In this document: in pieces, positions 19,755 through 28,585 of the stretch
How the letters are laid out: each line of letters starts with the position of its first letter
Numbering within the stretch: position 1 is the first letter of the stretch
Assembly (NCBI GenBank): GCA_003427395.1
Contig: BFEA01000215.1
Span: forward strand, 1,103,689-1,137,824
Reading direction: 5' to 3'
DNA length: 34,136 nucleotides
DNA from: Chara braunii
Lineage: Eukaryota > Streptophyta > Charophyceae > Charales > Characeae
Program-made: the position numbers and the translations under genes
The notes under the pieces: generated by a model
The model's database searches: none
What the model was told of the DNA's origin: nothing
Seen by the model: the letters and a program-made list of their open reading frames with translations, nothing else

Positions 19755-19815
19755 GCTTGCTGGTAGTAAGCAACTGGACTGACACCGCCCATAATAGAAG
19801 GGGCCTTAAAAAAAG
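19755..19815 (+). mobile_element. Possible LINE 3'-end fragment
   Basis: CTTGCTGGTAGTAAGCAACT, GGACTGACACCGCCC and ATAATAGAAGGGGC followed by an A-run resemble, in order, the last 75 bases of the LINE at 27712-29320 (CTTGCCGGTGGAATAGGAAC, GGACTATCGC, CCCAGAATAGAAGGAGC, then the A-tail). The match is short. Confidence 0.35.
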
Positions 19816-20617
19816 GAACACTTGTCATGTACACGAGGTAGTTCAAAATGTTGGACTGCTATGAGATAGTGGTGTACAGCAAAGATTTCTAATTGTCACA
19901 AGGACATTCCACTCTACCCACACCTTTTAGGGGCATTTTGGCCTATCTCTCAACTTTAAGAGGTAGAGGACCGTAAAGCGCAGATTTTCCCAACTGAAAA
20001 AAACATGCTTTCACCCAGCATTGTTCAAACTGCACAATCGAGGGACAGTTATGGTCACCTCAGGCTGCAAACCCCGCAGGTGGTGTCTTGAATCAAAGTA
20101 TGTACAACACCCTCTGAATTGGAAGAAAAGAGGGCTCTTCAACGTGGCAGTCTTTTTGCCTTTAACAAAAAATAACCCATGCAACATGCCAGTTACAATG
20201 ATCCATCTCTGAAAGGTGGCACCAGGAAAACACAAAATAAAATCACGTACACTTCCGCCCTCGCTCCACTGATCGCCGGCTTCACTTAAACCACCAGTAC
20301 TTGGCCGAGCAATCATCCGCAGGCGTTTCACGTTAACGCGCCACGACCTGCGGGCTTCGAGGTACCGGCCCACAATGGCTGGAAGCGCGAGCCAGAAGGA
20401 AAATGAAACAGTGCCCCGGCGGTTCGGCAAGAGTTGGTGTGCAGGGGGTATCCTCGCTCAGCATCGATAGCTGGACCGAGTACTGGTGGCTTAAAATGAA
20501 TGTTGGATACATTAAAATCCTTGATCGTCCCAAATACTGTTACATCATGCAAGGCGTGGAGGCGCAGCCCGAACTAGCTACACACAACCCCCCCCCACCA
20601 AGGCCATCCTCAAGCAC
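19816..20617. other. No gene recognised; 139-codon minus-strand frame
   Basis: The minus strand is open for 139 codons at 20011-20430 (starting MPNRRGTVSF), longer than most chance frames in this window, and base composition is more even than in the AT-rich middle. I recognise no domain. Other frames on both strands are also fairly open here, which weakens the case for a gene. It is probably part of an old transposable element. Confidence 0.3.
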
Positions 20618-20675
20618 AACTTGCCAAATATATCTTGGCAAGTTCTACAACAATATACATCCGCTATTGTTGTAG
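20618..20675. repeat. Two back-to-back perfect hairpins
   Basis: AACTTGCCAA (20618-20627) pairs with TTGGCAAGTT (20635-20644) around a 7-base loop. The very next base starts CTACAACAATA (20645-20655), which pairs with TATTGTTGTAG (20665-20675) around a 9-base loop. Further small stems follow: CATGAG/CTCATG near 20694-20712, and CTGCGC/GCGCAG near 20755-20785. The style resembles the hairpin cluster at 3330-4592. Confidence 0.85.
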
Positions 20676-20789
20676 GACCAGGGCAAGGAGTGGCATGAGG
20701 CCCTGTCTCATGAATGTCCGCTTGGCTGACACCCTGCCGCGCTTGCACGGGCACTGCGCTGCGCACAGCTTTCCCCGCTGCGCAGGCCT

Positions 20790-21600
20790 TTGCCACACCT
20801 CTTACCAGCTACAGAAAGAAAATGGCGAGTGCATCCCCTTCCCTGAAACAGGAAACACGAGATGTCAACCGTCATAACATCAACCTACTTTAACAATGTC
20901 CCATTGCTTGTCACGCCCTACCAGCTGCTACCCTTACACTGGACGCAACAACACCCCATAAAACCTCCTTAACTGCCAACAACGTTCCTGAAATGGCAAA
21001 TCTCACAAAATGACAAAATCCACAGGAGTAAACGCATTCCTTTCAGGCTGCAAATATGGCGCAAAGTACTCTACAGAGACATGTACAATGTTGGCCAGTG
21101 GATGCACGCTGGGAAGACCACTTTTTCTGTCATGCTGACAGAGAAGCATGTTGCTGTTCCAATCATGCATTCTTATATCATGTCAGGCTTGCAAAAAAAA
21201 ACAGATGTCAGGCTTGCACAAACAGCCAGATTTTGCCCTTTCTCTTTTCTTTGTTTTTTCCTTGTTGCGGACAGGGCAACATAAAGAAGAGCGTGTTGGA
21301 AATCCCCCCGCCCAAAGAGGAGCTTCAAGTGCAGTAAGCAGGCTGGGACAATTTCAACAGCCAATATACAAGGTGTTTGGTCACATGTCCTCGGGTGAAG
21401 GTGGCCCTAACTGTGTTCGGTATGGTATATTGAATGCATAATTTTATTCAGGTGGAAAGTGCCGATTTGGTGCTGGTGGTTGGACATACCTACCTGCCCG
21501 TGCTGACAAAAACTGAGTAACTACAAAAAAACATTCAGATATCTCCAAAACGATCCCATGGTGGGGCACCTTTCCCCCCGCGCCTTTATTTCCTAATGTA
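20790..21600. other. No gene recognised
   Basis: Mixed sequence with overlapping short frames (21056-21441) in several phases. No family is recognised and no RNA gene was seen. It may be the 5' part of the degraded retrotransposon whose polymerase begins near 21666. Confidence 0.4.
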
Positions 21601-22396
21601 GGCGTTTACCTCCCCCTGAATCACAGAAACATTGTGGGATCAGGCCCTACCGGGCCCAATATCATGTGAACTTTCAATCCACAATTCATCCCGGAGAACT
21701 AAGACTGTGTATAGACTATAGAGGTTCGAATTCCATAACACTTGAACCACTAGCATACTGCCCCAGCCTTGCAGAAAAGAAACTCATCGTCAGCGAGTTT
21801 CTTCCAAAAACGACGGCGCAGGCTCGTCGTCCATTAAAAAAATCAGTGTCGATTTTCAAATCCTGACGGGCGCCCACAACCGATAGCTTGATGTACCTGT
21901 TGTGCTTTCAAAAACGAAGAAACACTGCTGCTTGTAGTTCAGTTGCTTTCAAAAACGAAGAACCACCAGTATACGCCCCGAGGCAAGTGGAGAAACTGTT
22001 TTGAACCTCCTCAAACACTTACGAGGCCAAGCGCCGTAGATAAAATAAATCAACGGCGGGCAGTCTCTGAAAGGGGTCCCCGACCGATAGCTGGCATGTA
22101 CTGGTGCTTTTAAGGGTTTTCGGTGGTCTCGGACGACGAGCCCAAGACAATTTTTAGAAGTGGCTACACCCCTTCAAGTTCGAGTTAAATGTAATGCCCT
22201 TCAGTCTAATTGATGCCCCTCCTACCTTCCAGGCTTATATGAACGACTTGTTCAGAGACTGGCTTGACAGACCCGTACTAGTTTATCCAAATGATATCTT
22301 AGTTTTTGGTAAGACTTTAGTAGAACATGAAGATCATTCATACGAAGTAGAGACAAGGCTTATACAGAATAAGCTCAAACTGCACTAAGTGTGCCG

Positions 22397-22846
22397 CAGT
22401 GCCCCACTGTGATAGTCCTCTTGATACCCCTGATTGGTAGTCGTAGGGTCTATGTCCAACACGGGTGTGAGTGTGAGTTGGTCGTGTGTGGTACGTGGGA
22501 GAGTGTTGGTCATAGCCACTGCTGCTACTCGATGGGGGGTGGGGGAAGTAGATAGGAGGTGCAGCTACTGGCAAAATACTTGGTCCTTGGATTAGCTGCC
22601 CCCCCCACCCCCCCCAACCCCCCCACTGGTGGCCCACCCTGCTCCCTGACCACTGCCTATTAGGGTGGGGGACAATATGCGTCTCCTTAATTGTGAGAGG
22701 AAATTATGCTTGCAGAGGTCCCCTGTTTAGACTTAGGAGTAGTGGTAGGTAGATAGTGAAAGGTGAAGTCGAGAGAAGAATATAGTATAGTTTTCTTCGA
22801 ATAGTTATAAAAAAGAAGTTCAAGGTAATTCCCAGTACGGGTGAGT
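22397..22846. mobile_element. Insertion of about 450 bp inside the reverse transcriptase, containing repeat R copy 2
   Basis: The RT reading stops after KLKLH (about 22385) and resumes with the next expected residues (VFYLGH) about 460 bases later. The inserted DNA has no RT similarity. Its right part (about 22690-22860) is the reverse complement of repeat R at 14861-15070. Its left part holds C-rich runs at 22600-22624 (G-quadruplex-capable on the minus strand). GCAG occurs at both approximate boundaries but is too short to prove a target-site duplication. Confidence 0.55.
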
Positions 22847-22944
22847 GGGTTAAGCAGCGTGTTTTTTATCTCGGGCATGTAATAGATTAAGATGGTGTCG
22901 AACCTGATGATAAATAAAGATTGCAGCACATAGAGACTTACTCG

Positions 22945-23265
22945 TGCTCGAGAACATAACAAAACTGTGCCCATTCCGCGATTTTGAATACTTAAATTTA
23001 GTCAATGAACAAATAAGTGGTGTCACATTTTTTGCTTTAAAGTTTAAACAACAATTACTCTTACCTTTGTGTTATTTTGAAATCTTGTTGGCATGGTTTG
23101 TAGCGACAAGCCATTTTCTCGTCACCATTAATCTTTTATTCTCTCTTTTCATTGGGGTTACTATAGTGGGAATTCAAACTCATGAACTTCATTTTTTGAG
23201 TCTTTTTATTACCTCAAGGCATACCTTTGCAACCAGCACCTTTTTAAGTAATGGTTAATTATTCT
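22945..23265. mobile_element. Unidentified insertion of about 320 bp between RT and RNase H
   Basis: Gypsy homology stops near 22940 and resumes near 23268 with residues that normally follow after a short distance (a KLVNDFSMIA-like stretch before RNase H). The intervening DNA is T-rich, and its open frame of 104 codons (22944-23258) has no recognisable domain. The identity of the insert is unknown. Confidence 0.45.
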
Positions 23266-24059
23266 CGGAAGCTTGTCAATGATTTTTCTATGATAGCACC
23301 CCACTTCCCAGATCGATAAAGGAGGCTACTTGGTTGTGGAACAAGGACTGCACTTCGTCCTTCGAGTAACCAATGCTGAAGATTACAGATCCATCCTTGC
23401 CTTTTGTGGTGACGACAGATGCTAGCCAATGGGATGGTAGCTGGTACTACAACAGACGACGACAAGAGCTATACACCGATGTTCATATCCAAGAGATTGC
23501 CATTATAGAAAGAAACCGACTCTACCTCTGAGTGAGAGTCGTATGCCCTTTATGAAGCCCTACAGGCATTACGATATCATCTACTAGTGCGACACTTTTA
23601 AACCACAAGAACATCCCAACCACTTTTCGCGGCGACGGAAACGAACTGCACGCCGAGCTTCGCCGAGTCGCCAAATCTGATGTTTTCTTTTCTTTCTGGC
23701 TGGCGCCGCAAACCATATTGGTCAAGTATCACTCTTCTGCCAAACTTTTCGGAACGAATCATTTTCGATTCACAAATTGGCTTGGACGATATACTTCAGT
23801 TCAAGGATTATTCAGATCACGAGACTCTACGCTGGTTAAATATACCGATACGAATGTCTACGAGTTGCAAAGCTGGAGTATTTTCATAGACCAGTTTTAC
23901 GAGTCGAAACCGGTGAAGCGGAAATATAATTTTCTCGCCGATGCTTTGTCCAGAACCAAATATTTCTTTGGGATGATTACTACTCCCTTGCTCGTGGGAA
24001 AGGACTTGCAACATGGTGGTCTAAAGGTGCTTGTTTAAGCTTGATCTGTGAATGTTTTT

Positions 24060-25208
24060 GTTGATTTAAGTATTTTTTTTACTCAATTCTCTCTGTTTTA
24101 ACAACTTGTTCATCTTCTCTGTTTGACCATTAGTCGTAAGGGTTTCCTACCTGATGACATGGTCCATTGCGATCCATACACTTTCGCGAGTTGCTGCGAG
24201 TGTTCCCCATAAAATCTAACATCTCTAGCACTAACTATGATCGAGAAATTATCATTATCCTAATTAGGTGTTTTGTTGATTGACAGCTGCACGGTGTTAT
24301 TATATGCACTGGCTACCTTAGGGAGTTGTTCATCCCAATCTACTTGATTCGGTCCGATATACATACGAAGGGTCCGCTGGAACACCTTATTCATCTGCTC
24401 CGTCTGATCATTGGTCTTGGGGTTTCCTACCTAACGACATGGACAATTCCGAGCCATACACTTTCACAACTTGCTGCTAGTGTTTCCCCATACAACGAAG
24501 TTGCCTCTACCAAGAAAATTCGGGAACGCCTGTGAGGCAAGTTCGGTGGTTGTTGGGGTCTTGGAGTTCACTGTTTTGGCCAGCCCTGAAAATCCTGAAA
24601 ATCCTGAAAACTGAAAAGAGTGAATTTTGCATGAAAACACACTTTTGCCTTGGGGTTTACGGCCCCTTCGATCTTTCTTTCTTTCTTTCTTTTTTTTTTT
24701 TTTNTTTTTTTTCTGTTGGTTTATTTGGTGTCCGCTCTATGGACTGGTGACAAGTCTGGCGTAAAAGGTATAGGACGTTTGTTATAATGACCCTGAAAAA
24801 TTCCTGAAAATTTAGGACTCTGTTAACCTCTTCTCCTGTGTGCCGGCACAAAGTGTGGCGTGATAGTTTCCATCTTGCATCTCTATCACTCACTATGGTC
24901 AAGTAATGACCGTTCACGAGTTGCTGCCAGTGTTCCCCCGCAAACCTAGCATCTCTGTGACTCGCTATGGTCATGGAATGACCGTTTTCCTCATCAAGTG
25001 TTCTGTTAGTTGACATGTGCGCTGTTGTCCTCATTAAGTGTTCCTTTGGTCGACAGTTGCCTGAGTTATTGTATGGACTGGCTACCTCACGGAGGTGCTT
25101 GTCTCAATCTACTAGAAGGGTCTGTTGCAACAATTTACTCATCTGCTCTGCCTGACCAGTAGTCTTGGGGTTTCCTACCTGATGATACGGTCGATTGTGA
25201 TCCATACA
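24060..25208 (-). pseudogene. Tandem copies of a gypsy integrase segment (inverted relative to the RT)
   Basis: Read on the minus strand, the same part of a gypsy integrase core occurs repeatedly: VGNPKTTGQAEQMSKLLQQT (about 25180-25120); IASHRDARFAGEHWQQL (about 24970-24920); IVSDRDARW (about 24900-24875); VGNPKTNDQTEQMNK (about 24435-24390); LPKVASAYNNTVQLS (about 24330-24285); and a further GNTRSNSRK to CHQVGNP piece (about 24215-24145). These belong to the part of integrase around its last catalytic residues, where SSGxxPQTxGQTE is the usual wording. The copies are head to tail, frameshifted and stop-containing. Ordinary insertion would not produce this; repeated template switching or unequal recombination is likely. 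Confidence 0.7.
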
Positions 25209-25464
25209 TCCCTCGACTATAGTTAGTGATAGAATGTCAGATTTATAGGGGAACACTAGCAGCAACACACGAAAGTGAATGGATCGCAATTGACCATGTC
25301 ATCAGGTAGGGAACCCAAGTCTGATGGTCAGATAGAGAAAATGAATAAGTTGTTGCAACAGACCTTCGTAAGTATATTAGACCAGATCAGGTAGATCAGG
25401 ACAAGCACCTCCCTAAGGTAGCCACTGCACACAATAACTCAGTGTACCTGTCAACAGACAGAAC
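25041..25464. repeat. Large inverted repeat in integrase DNA (arms about 170-190 bp)
   Basis: The plus-strand segment 25277-25464 (GGATCGCAATTGACCATG, CATCAGGTAGGG, GTTGTTGCAACAGACC, GACAAGCACCTCC, ACAATAACTCAG, CTGTCAACAGACAGAAC) is matched in order by the reverse complement of 25041-25208. Differences are scattered substitutions plus an about 11-base deletion. The centre (about 25209-25276) carries the sequence normally just upstream in integrase. Transcribed, it would fold into a long hairpin. Confidence 0.8.
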
Positions 25465-25465
25465 A
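25225..25465 (+). pseudogene. Plus-strand gypsy integrase fragment
   Basis: This copy has the same orientation as the RT region. It encodes, with frameshifts, the integrase stretch ending DKHLPKVATAHNNSV (about 25400-25447), preceded by sequence for KMNKLLQQTF (about 25338-25367). It is probably the original integrase of the element, of which the minus-strand copies at 24060-25208 are rearranged duplicates. It is not functional. Confidence 0.7.
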
Positions 25466-25605
25466 GCTAATGCATTGCACAGGGTTGGAAGCCACGGCGA
25501 CCCATAGACGGACAAAACTATAGGTCATCATGGCTTCCATCCCCTGTGCAATGCATTCGCTATTCTGTCTGTTGACGGGTGCACTGAGTTGTTCTATGCA
25601 GTGAA
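25420..25605. repeat. Second inverted repeat with 52-74 bp arms
   Basis: 25442-25493 and 25532-25584 are near-perfect reverse complements (TGTCAACAGACAGAA and ATGCATTGCACAGGG are shared), with a 38-base centre. Weaker pairing extends the arms to about 25420 and 25605. It overlaps the end of the previous inverted repeat, so the two hairpins compete for the same bases. Confidence 0.85.
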
Positions 25606-25817
25606 GTCCGGGTGGAAGTCCAAGGAATTTGTTCCTGAAGAAGGAATTTCTCAGAAATTGTTACCTGCCTATGGAGGACCATGTAGTTGTTCCCTTCTGG
25701 ATGGTAGTTATTGTCTGCATCTTCTGCGCTTATCCAGTCTTCCATGCTTCGAAGCTGTAGACTGCTAATTCGGGAGAATCCTTTCCCTCATGACGATCAA
25801 TAATTCTGCCTCACATG
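25606..25817. other. Degraded retrotransposon sequence between integrase and chromodomain
   Basis: By position this should be the integrase C-terminal region of the gypsy element. I could not read a convincing domain from it. Confidence 0.4.
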
Positions 25818-26013
25818 GACGGTAGATATGACAATGACCGCATTGTAGATCAGGCTGAACTTAGAACCGGGAGACGGGGGATACCGATTTCAACAACTTG
25901 ACCGCAATACCGAGACCTGGAGGAGGATAGGTGGTCCCCCAAAGAACAACTGCGTGAGACCGCACCTCGCATAATCTTGCATTATGAGCACAAGCATGCA
26001 GAGGGATGCATGA
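25818..26013 (+). pseudogene. Chromodomain remnant of the gypsy element
   Basis: In one plus-strand frame, starting GAC at 25818, the translation runs through YDNDRIVDQAELRTGRRG, a stop near 25898, then QYRDLEEDRWSPKEQLRE and APRIILHYEHKH. This follows the pattern of the C-terminal chromodomain of plant chromoviruses: an opening IVDxR-like strand, then ED-W--xEx-L and a final helix leading to Y-x-x-H. In live elements this domain is thought to guide integration to certain chromatin. Its presence classes the element as a chromovirus. The in-frame stop and loss of the usual YLVKWKGY-like block show decay. Confidence 0.65.
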
Positions 26014-26347
26014 TTTTGAAAGATAAGCTTATTCCTGATGCTGCTATCGTCGTCTCATCCTGATGAACCATTTCTCAAGCAAAGTCTTCATAACCATCTC
26101 AGATTCTGGCATGCGAGAGTAACTCATGGCAAACCACCACTGCCAAATTCCTATAGCCTTAGAGGTATTACTACAAGGCAGCTTCACCTAACTGACTAGT
26201 ACTTCTCGAAGAACCTCAAAGCCAGGCTGGCGGGAGTGAGGGGGTTCGTTCACTGCCGCAGTACGGCCCTGGTACAAGGTCCCATATTTTTTTTGTACCT
26301 TGGGGGCGAAGCAGAACATTCCGGTAGGTACTGTACATAAACAAAAC
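26014..26347. other. No gene recognised
   Basis: Probably the 3' untranslated part of the decayed chromovirus or flanking DNA. No LTR boundary could be defined. Confidence 0.4.
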
Positions 26348-26363
26348 AGAGATCTGATAGGAT
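26348..26363. repeat. Left 16-bp target-site duplication
   Basis: AGAGATCTGATAGGAT is identical to 26507-26522 on the other side of the 143-bp retroposon. Confidence 0.9.
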
Positions 26364-26403
26364 CATTTCTCGATTTATGCGTGTCATCCTTGCGCAGCGG
26401 CCG

Positions 26404-26434
<31 letters not shown>
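26360..26434 (-). pseudogene. U6 snRNA pseudogene (5'-truncated)
   Basis: The minus strand reads through the highly conserved centre of U6, including the AACGATACAGAGAAGATTAG region and the catalytic ACAGAGA box (within 26410-26430), then the internal stem and the 3' part to GAGAAATG. A few substitutions occur, for example in the GGCCCCTGCG block, which reads GGCCGCTGCG. The 5' stem-loop and the upstream promoter elements of a true U6 gene are absent and the copy is flanked by a retroposition duplication, so it is not a working gene. Confidence 0.85.
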
Positions 26435-26506
26435 ACAGATTCATCGCTCCAATTTTAACCGAGATTCTGGGTTCAATCCCCAGCAAAAAAAAAAGAAAAA
26501 AAAAAA
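26364..26506 (+). mobile_element. Chimeric retroposon: antisense U6 snRNA + tRNA-like 3' end + A-tail
   Basis: Perfect 16-bp duplications flank 143 bases that end in an A-rich tail (26485-26506), the signature of insertion by LINE machinery. The first part (to about 26434) is the reverse complement of most of the plant U6 spliceosomal RNA, lacking its 5' stem-loop. A short second version of CCAATTTTAAC follows at 26449. Then comes CTGGGTTCAATCCCCAG (26467-26483), a complete 5-bp stem with a 7-base loop like the T-arm of a tRNA (TTCAATC loop, B-box sequence). The U6 part is antisense to the tail. Simple template switching would give sense U6, so an inversion during insertion (twin priming) is likely. 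U6 matches were judged by eye against the conserved plant sequence. Confidence 0.8.
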
Positions 26507-26522
26507 AGAGATCTGATAGGAT
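26507..26522. repeat. Right 16-bp target-site duplication
   Basis: AGAGATCTGATAGGAT is identical to 26348-26363. Confidence 0.9.
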
Positions 26523-26836
26523 AACACTGGTAGGAACAGTAGAGGATCCTAGACAGACCGGATCTATGTCTGCCGCAGAAGGGCCTGGAAGAAAAATCCA
26601 GAATGACGTGGGAGGCACCGGCACCGGCACAGAAGGAAGGTGAACGACGGGAACCTCTTCTTCTTCGGTTCTGGCAGATACTGAAGCACTGCTGCGTTGC
26701 TAAGCAGTGCCTGGCAAGAGCGCCGTTGAAGGTGCTCGGCGCCACAGCTGTGACCTTGCATAATCGACAGGAGAGAGAGGAAGAGCAGCGGGCACATTCC
26801 GAGAGTGATCGCAGGACCTGGCCGCTGTTAGTAGTT

Positions 26837-26839
<3 letters not shown>
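26523..26839. other. No gene recognised; open on both strands
   Basis: Fairly GC-rich sequence with overlapping open frames on both strands (26603-26941 plus; 26473-27090 minus) that run on into a GA repeat. Neither translation resembles a known protein. It could belong to the transcription unit whose exon lies at 27242-27380. Confidence 0.35.

Positions 26840-26908
<69 letters not shown>
26840..26908. repeat. (GA)34 microsatellite
   Basis: Perfect GA repeat of about 69 bases. Confidence 0.97.
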
Positions 26909-26911
<3 letters not shown>

Positions 26912-27241
26912 TCCCGCTCTCGCTGTTGCTGGCAGCCATAGCCACGATCTTGGAAACATGCATATATCATTACTAGTAATGAAGTTGTTTGTGTGCTCGT
27001 ATCATGTGGATCGTGCCGTTGCCACTTTGATCTTGATCTGGGTTGGTTGGATCCTTTCACCTCTCTCCGTTTCTCTGAGATGACATTCAAATCTCACACT
27101 CCCGTTCTTACCTCATCCAGGTGACTTCAGTCAAACTGGGGCACTACGTGTCATCGTAACTGACTTCTGCGGTTTCGCACAACATGGCTGACGATTCTCT
27201 CCACGGTATGAATCACTTGAAAGGGAAGAGAAAATACCTAC

Positions 27242-27380
27242 CGTCATGAGTCGGTCGATGTTATCAAGAAAGACTGCACGTTTGCCGGCCATGTGTTTCC
27301 AGACCTCAAAACCCATGAATATAATCACGAGTCTCCCATCAGATGGTTCCTTAGGCACAAAATTAAAGCTCATAACACAT
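27242..27380 (-). CDS. Candidate internal exon of an unidentified gene
   Basis: On the minus strand a strong acceptor (TTTGTTTCAG, complement ending at 27381) precedes 139 bases that are open in one frame, and a consensus-like donor GTAGGT follows (complement of 27241-27236). After one base completing a codon, the translation gives 46 residues, including NFVPKEPSDGRLVIIFMGFE and VWKHMAGKRAVFLDNIDRL. The mixture of hydrophobic and charged residues looks like a folded protein, unlike the low-complexity frames elsewhere. I do not recognise the family. A weak continuation exists below 27185 (after GAAACCGCAG) that would add about 11 codons and a stop, but its splice site is poor. Upstream exons would lie beyond the LINE at 27712-29320, which would then be intronic. 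It could also be a fragment of a decayed gene. Confidence 0.5.
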
Positions 27381-27424
27381 CTGAAACAAACCACACAATA
27401 CTATGCAACGTTAACGTCAAACGA

Positions 27425-27694
27425 AAAATGAAAACGAAGAAGACAGGTAAGGAAGGAAAAGGACAGGGCAGGAAGCAAAGGAAAGAAAGCTACGCTTCAA
27501 AACCAGCGTGCAATACTGTGTAACACTCTGCAAAGTTGAGCACAAACAACATATGAAACAGAGACGTGAATTAAGGAAAAACCGTAAAACAAATCTGAAA
27601 CTGAAGGGCATGATACTACACAAAGTCGGGTTCGAATAACAAATGAAAACAAAGAAGACAGGTCAGGATACAAAAGCCTCAAGAGGAAATGAAA
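27425..27694. repeat. A/G-rich imperfect tandem repeat interrupted by the LINE
   Basis: AGCTACGCTTCAAAACCAGC, GTGCAATACTG and AGTTGAGCACAAACAAC (27489-27550) are matched after the LINE by AATTTCAAACCAGTATGCAA, GACTATCAGAGTTGAGCTCA and AACAACC (29340-29386), and again weakly at 29480-29505 (GGTATGCCATCTTCAAACCA). Units are separated by GGAAAGG-type purine stretches. This looks like a tandem array of about 100-150 bp units that existed before the LINE inserted. Confidence 0.55.
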
Positions 27695-28585
27695 GAAAGG
27701 TATGACAAGTTAATCCAGGAACTAGAGTTTGACCCAGCTGAGTGGGCATGGTCCGAAAACAACGGAACTTGCAAAACGCCAATCCAACTTACGCAATACA
27801 CAGTCAAAATGGGATACAGAATGCTGCTAAAAACAAAAGACCCAGATCCGGTAATCAAAGCAAGATGGAATAAAATACTGGGCCAGGAAGCTGAACAAAT
27901 AGCCAAAGTGCCCTGGCAGAAATATAAATCAATACGCCCGGTTAAAATAAGAAGCATGCAGTGGCTCATTACGTACGCCGCACTTCCTGTGAACAGTTGG
28001 CTACACATCAGAAGACAGAAAAACGACCCGAACAGTTCAGATCTCTGTGAAGTATGCTCAGATAACGAACAGGAAACCATCACACACTGCCTAATCACAT
28101 GCAAGGAAGCTACCGAGTATTGGGCAAGAGCAGCTGCTCTCTGGAACTACCTGTTTCCTTCTCCTTTCCCCGAACACCCAATCCAGATACCTCTATGGAC
28201 TAACACCCCTACTAACTTTAACAAGTCGGAGAGCATCTGGTATGGCATGATTCGAAAGGTGACAATCTGGGTCATATGGAAGGAAAGATGCACCAGAACG
28301 CTGGATAACTCCAGTAATCCACGTGAGAAGGTATGGGCAACGACCAAATCCTTAATGGAAACTGAAGTCCTCTCCCAATGGAGGAAAGTCAGGGCTCAAG
28401 CTCAGGAAAATCAGGAGAAACAGCAAGAGATTCTGGCGAAATTCACAAAAATATGGCTNGTCAACGGAAAGGTGGCGTTCATTCAAGGTCTCCAACTCAG
28501 GTGGAACGACTGGCACAACTCCTGTCCGCTGCAGAATGTACGGAGCACTCACCTCTCTCAGCTTCAGGGCGTCAGCACTACATAG
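27689..28585 (+). pseudogene. LINE ORF2 C-terminal fragment with zinc-binding reverse transcriptase domain
   Basis: A 298-codon open frame. The ATG and the first seven codons lie in the flanking target-site DNA (27689-27711), so the start is accidental; element sequence begins at codon 8. Residues about 55-150 match the zinc-binding domain that follows the reverse transcriptase in plant LINEs (zf-RVT type): an ARWNKILGQ block (58-66), PVKIRSMQWL (84-93), then the metal-binding C120-x2-C123 with H133, C134 and C138 (CEVCSDNEQETITHCLITC). The remaining residues include a charged coiled-coil-like stretch (about 225-255). One undetermined base at 28459 falls in codon 257; after it a different frame also stays open, so the real end is uncertain. 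It lacks the polymerase and cannot mobilise itself. Whether it is transcribed is unknown. Confidence 0.8.
27695..27711. repeat. Left 17-bp target-site duplication of the LINE
   Basis: GAAAGGTATGACAAGTT is identical to 29321-29337, directly after the LINE's A-tail. Confidence 0.95.

Larger units (their letters stand above)
21666..24040 (+). pseudogene. Broken Ty3/gypsy polyprotein: reverse transcriptase and RNase H region
   Basis: Fragments of one gypsy-type polymerase follow in the correct order on the plus strand, in different frames with stops. They are: RT start with LRLCIDYRG (about 21696-21722); RT palm with MPFSLIDAPPTFQ and YPNDILVFGKT (22194-22320), where the catalytic YxDD is YPND at 22284-22295; RT end with VFYLGHVI and DGVEPD (about 22850-22915); RNase H with TTDASQW (about 23412-23432) and YEALQALRYHLL (about 23551-23586); then TLRWLN (about 23824) and YNFLADALSR (about 23925-23954). 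The element is a retrotransposon that copied itself through RNA. It cannot work now, because of several frameshifts, in-frame stops, at least three inserted segments and an altered catalytic motif. Integrase and chromodomain pieces follow. No LTR or gag region was recognised. Confidence 0.85.

Noticed and set aside
22600-22624. Promoter-type G-quadruplex
   Set aside because: G-runs on the minus strand could fold, but they lie in an insertion inside a dead retrotransposon with no gene nearby; kept only as a note.
26360-26434. Functional U6 snRNA gene
   Set aside because: Lacks the 5' stem-loop and upstream promoter elements and is flanked by a retroposition duplication, so it is a pseudogene.
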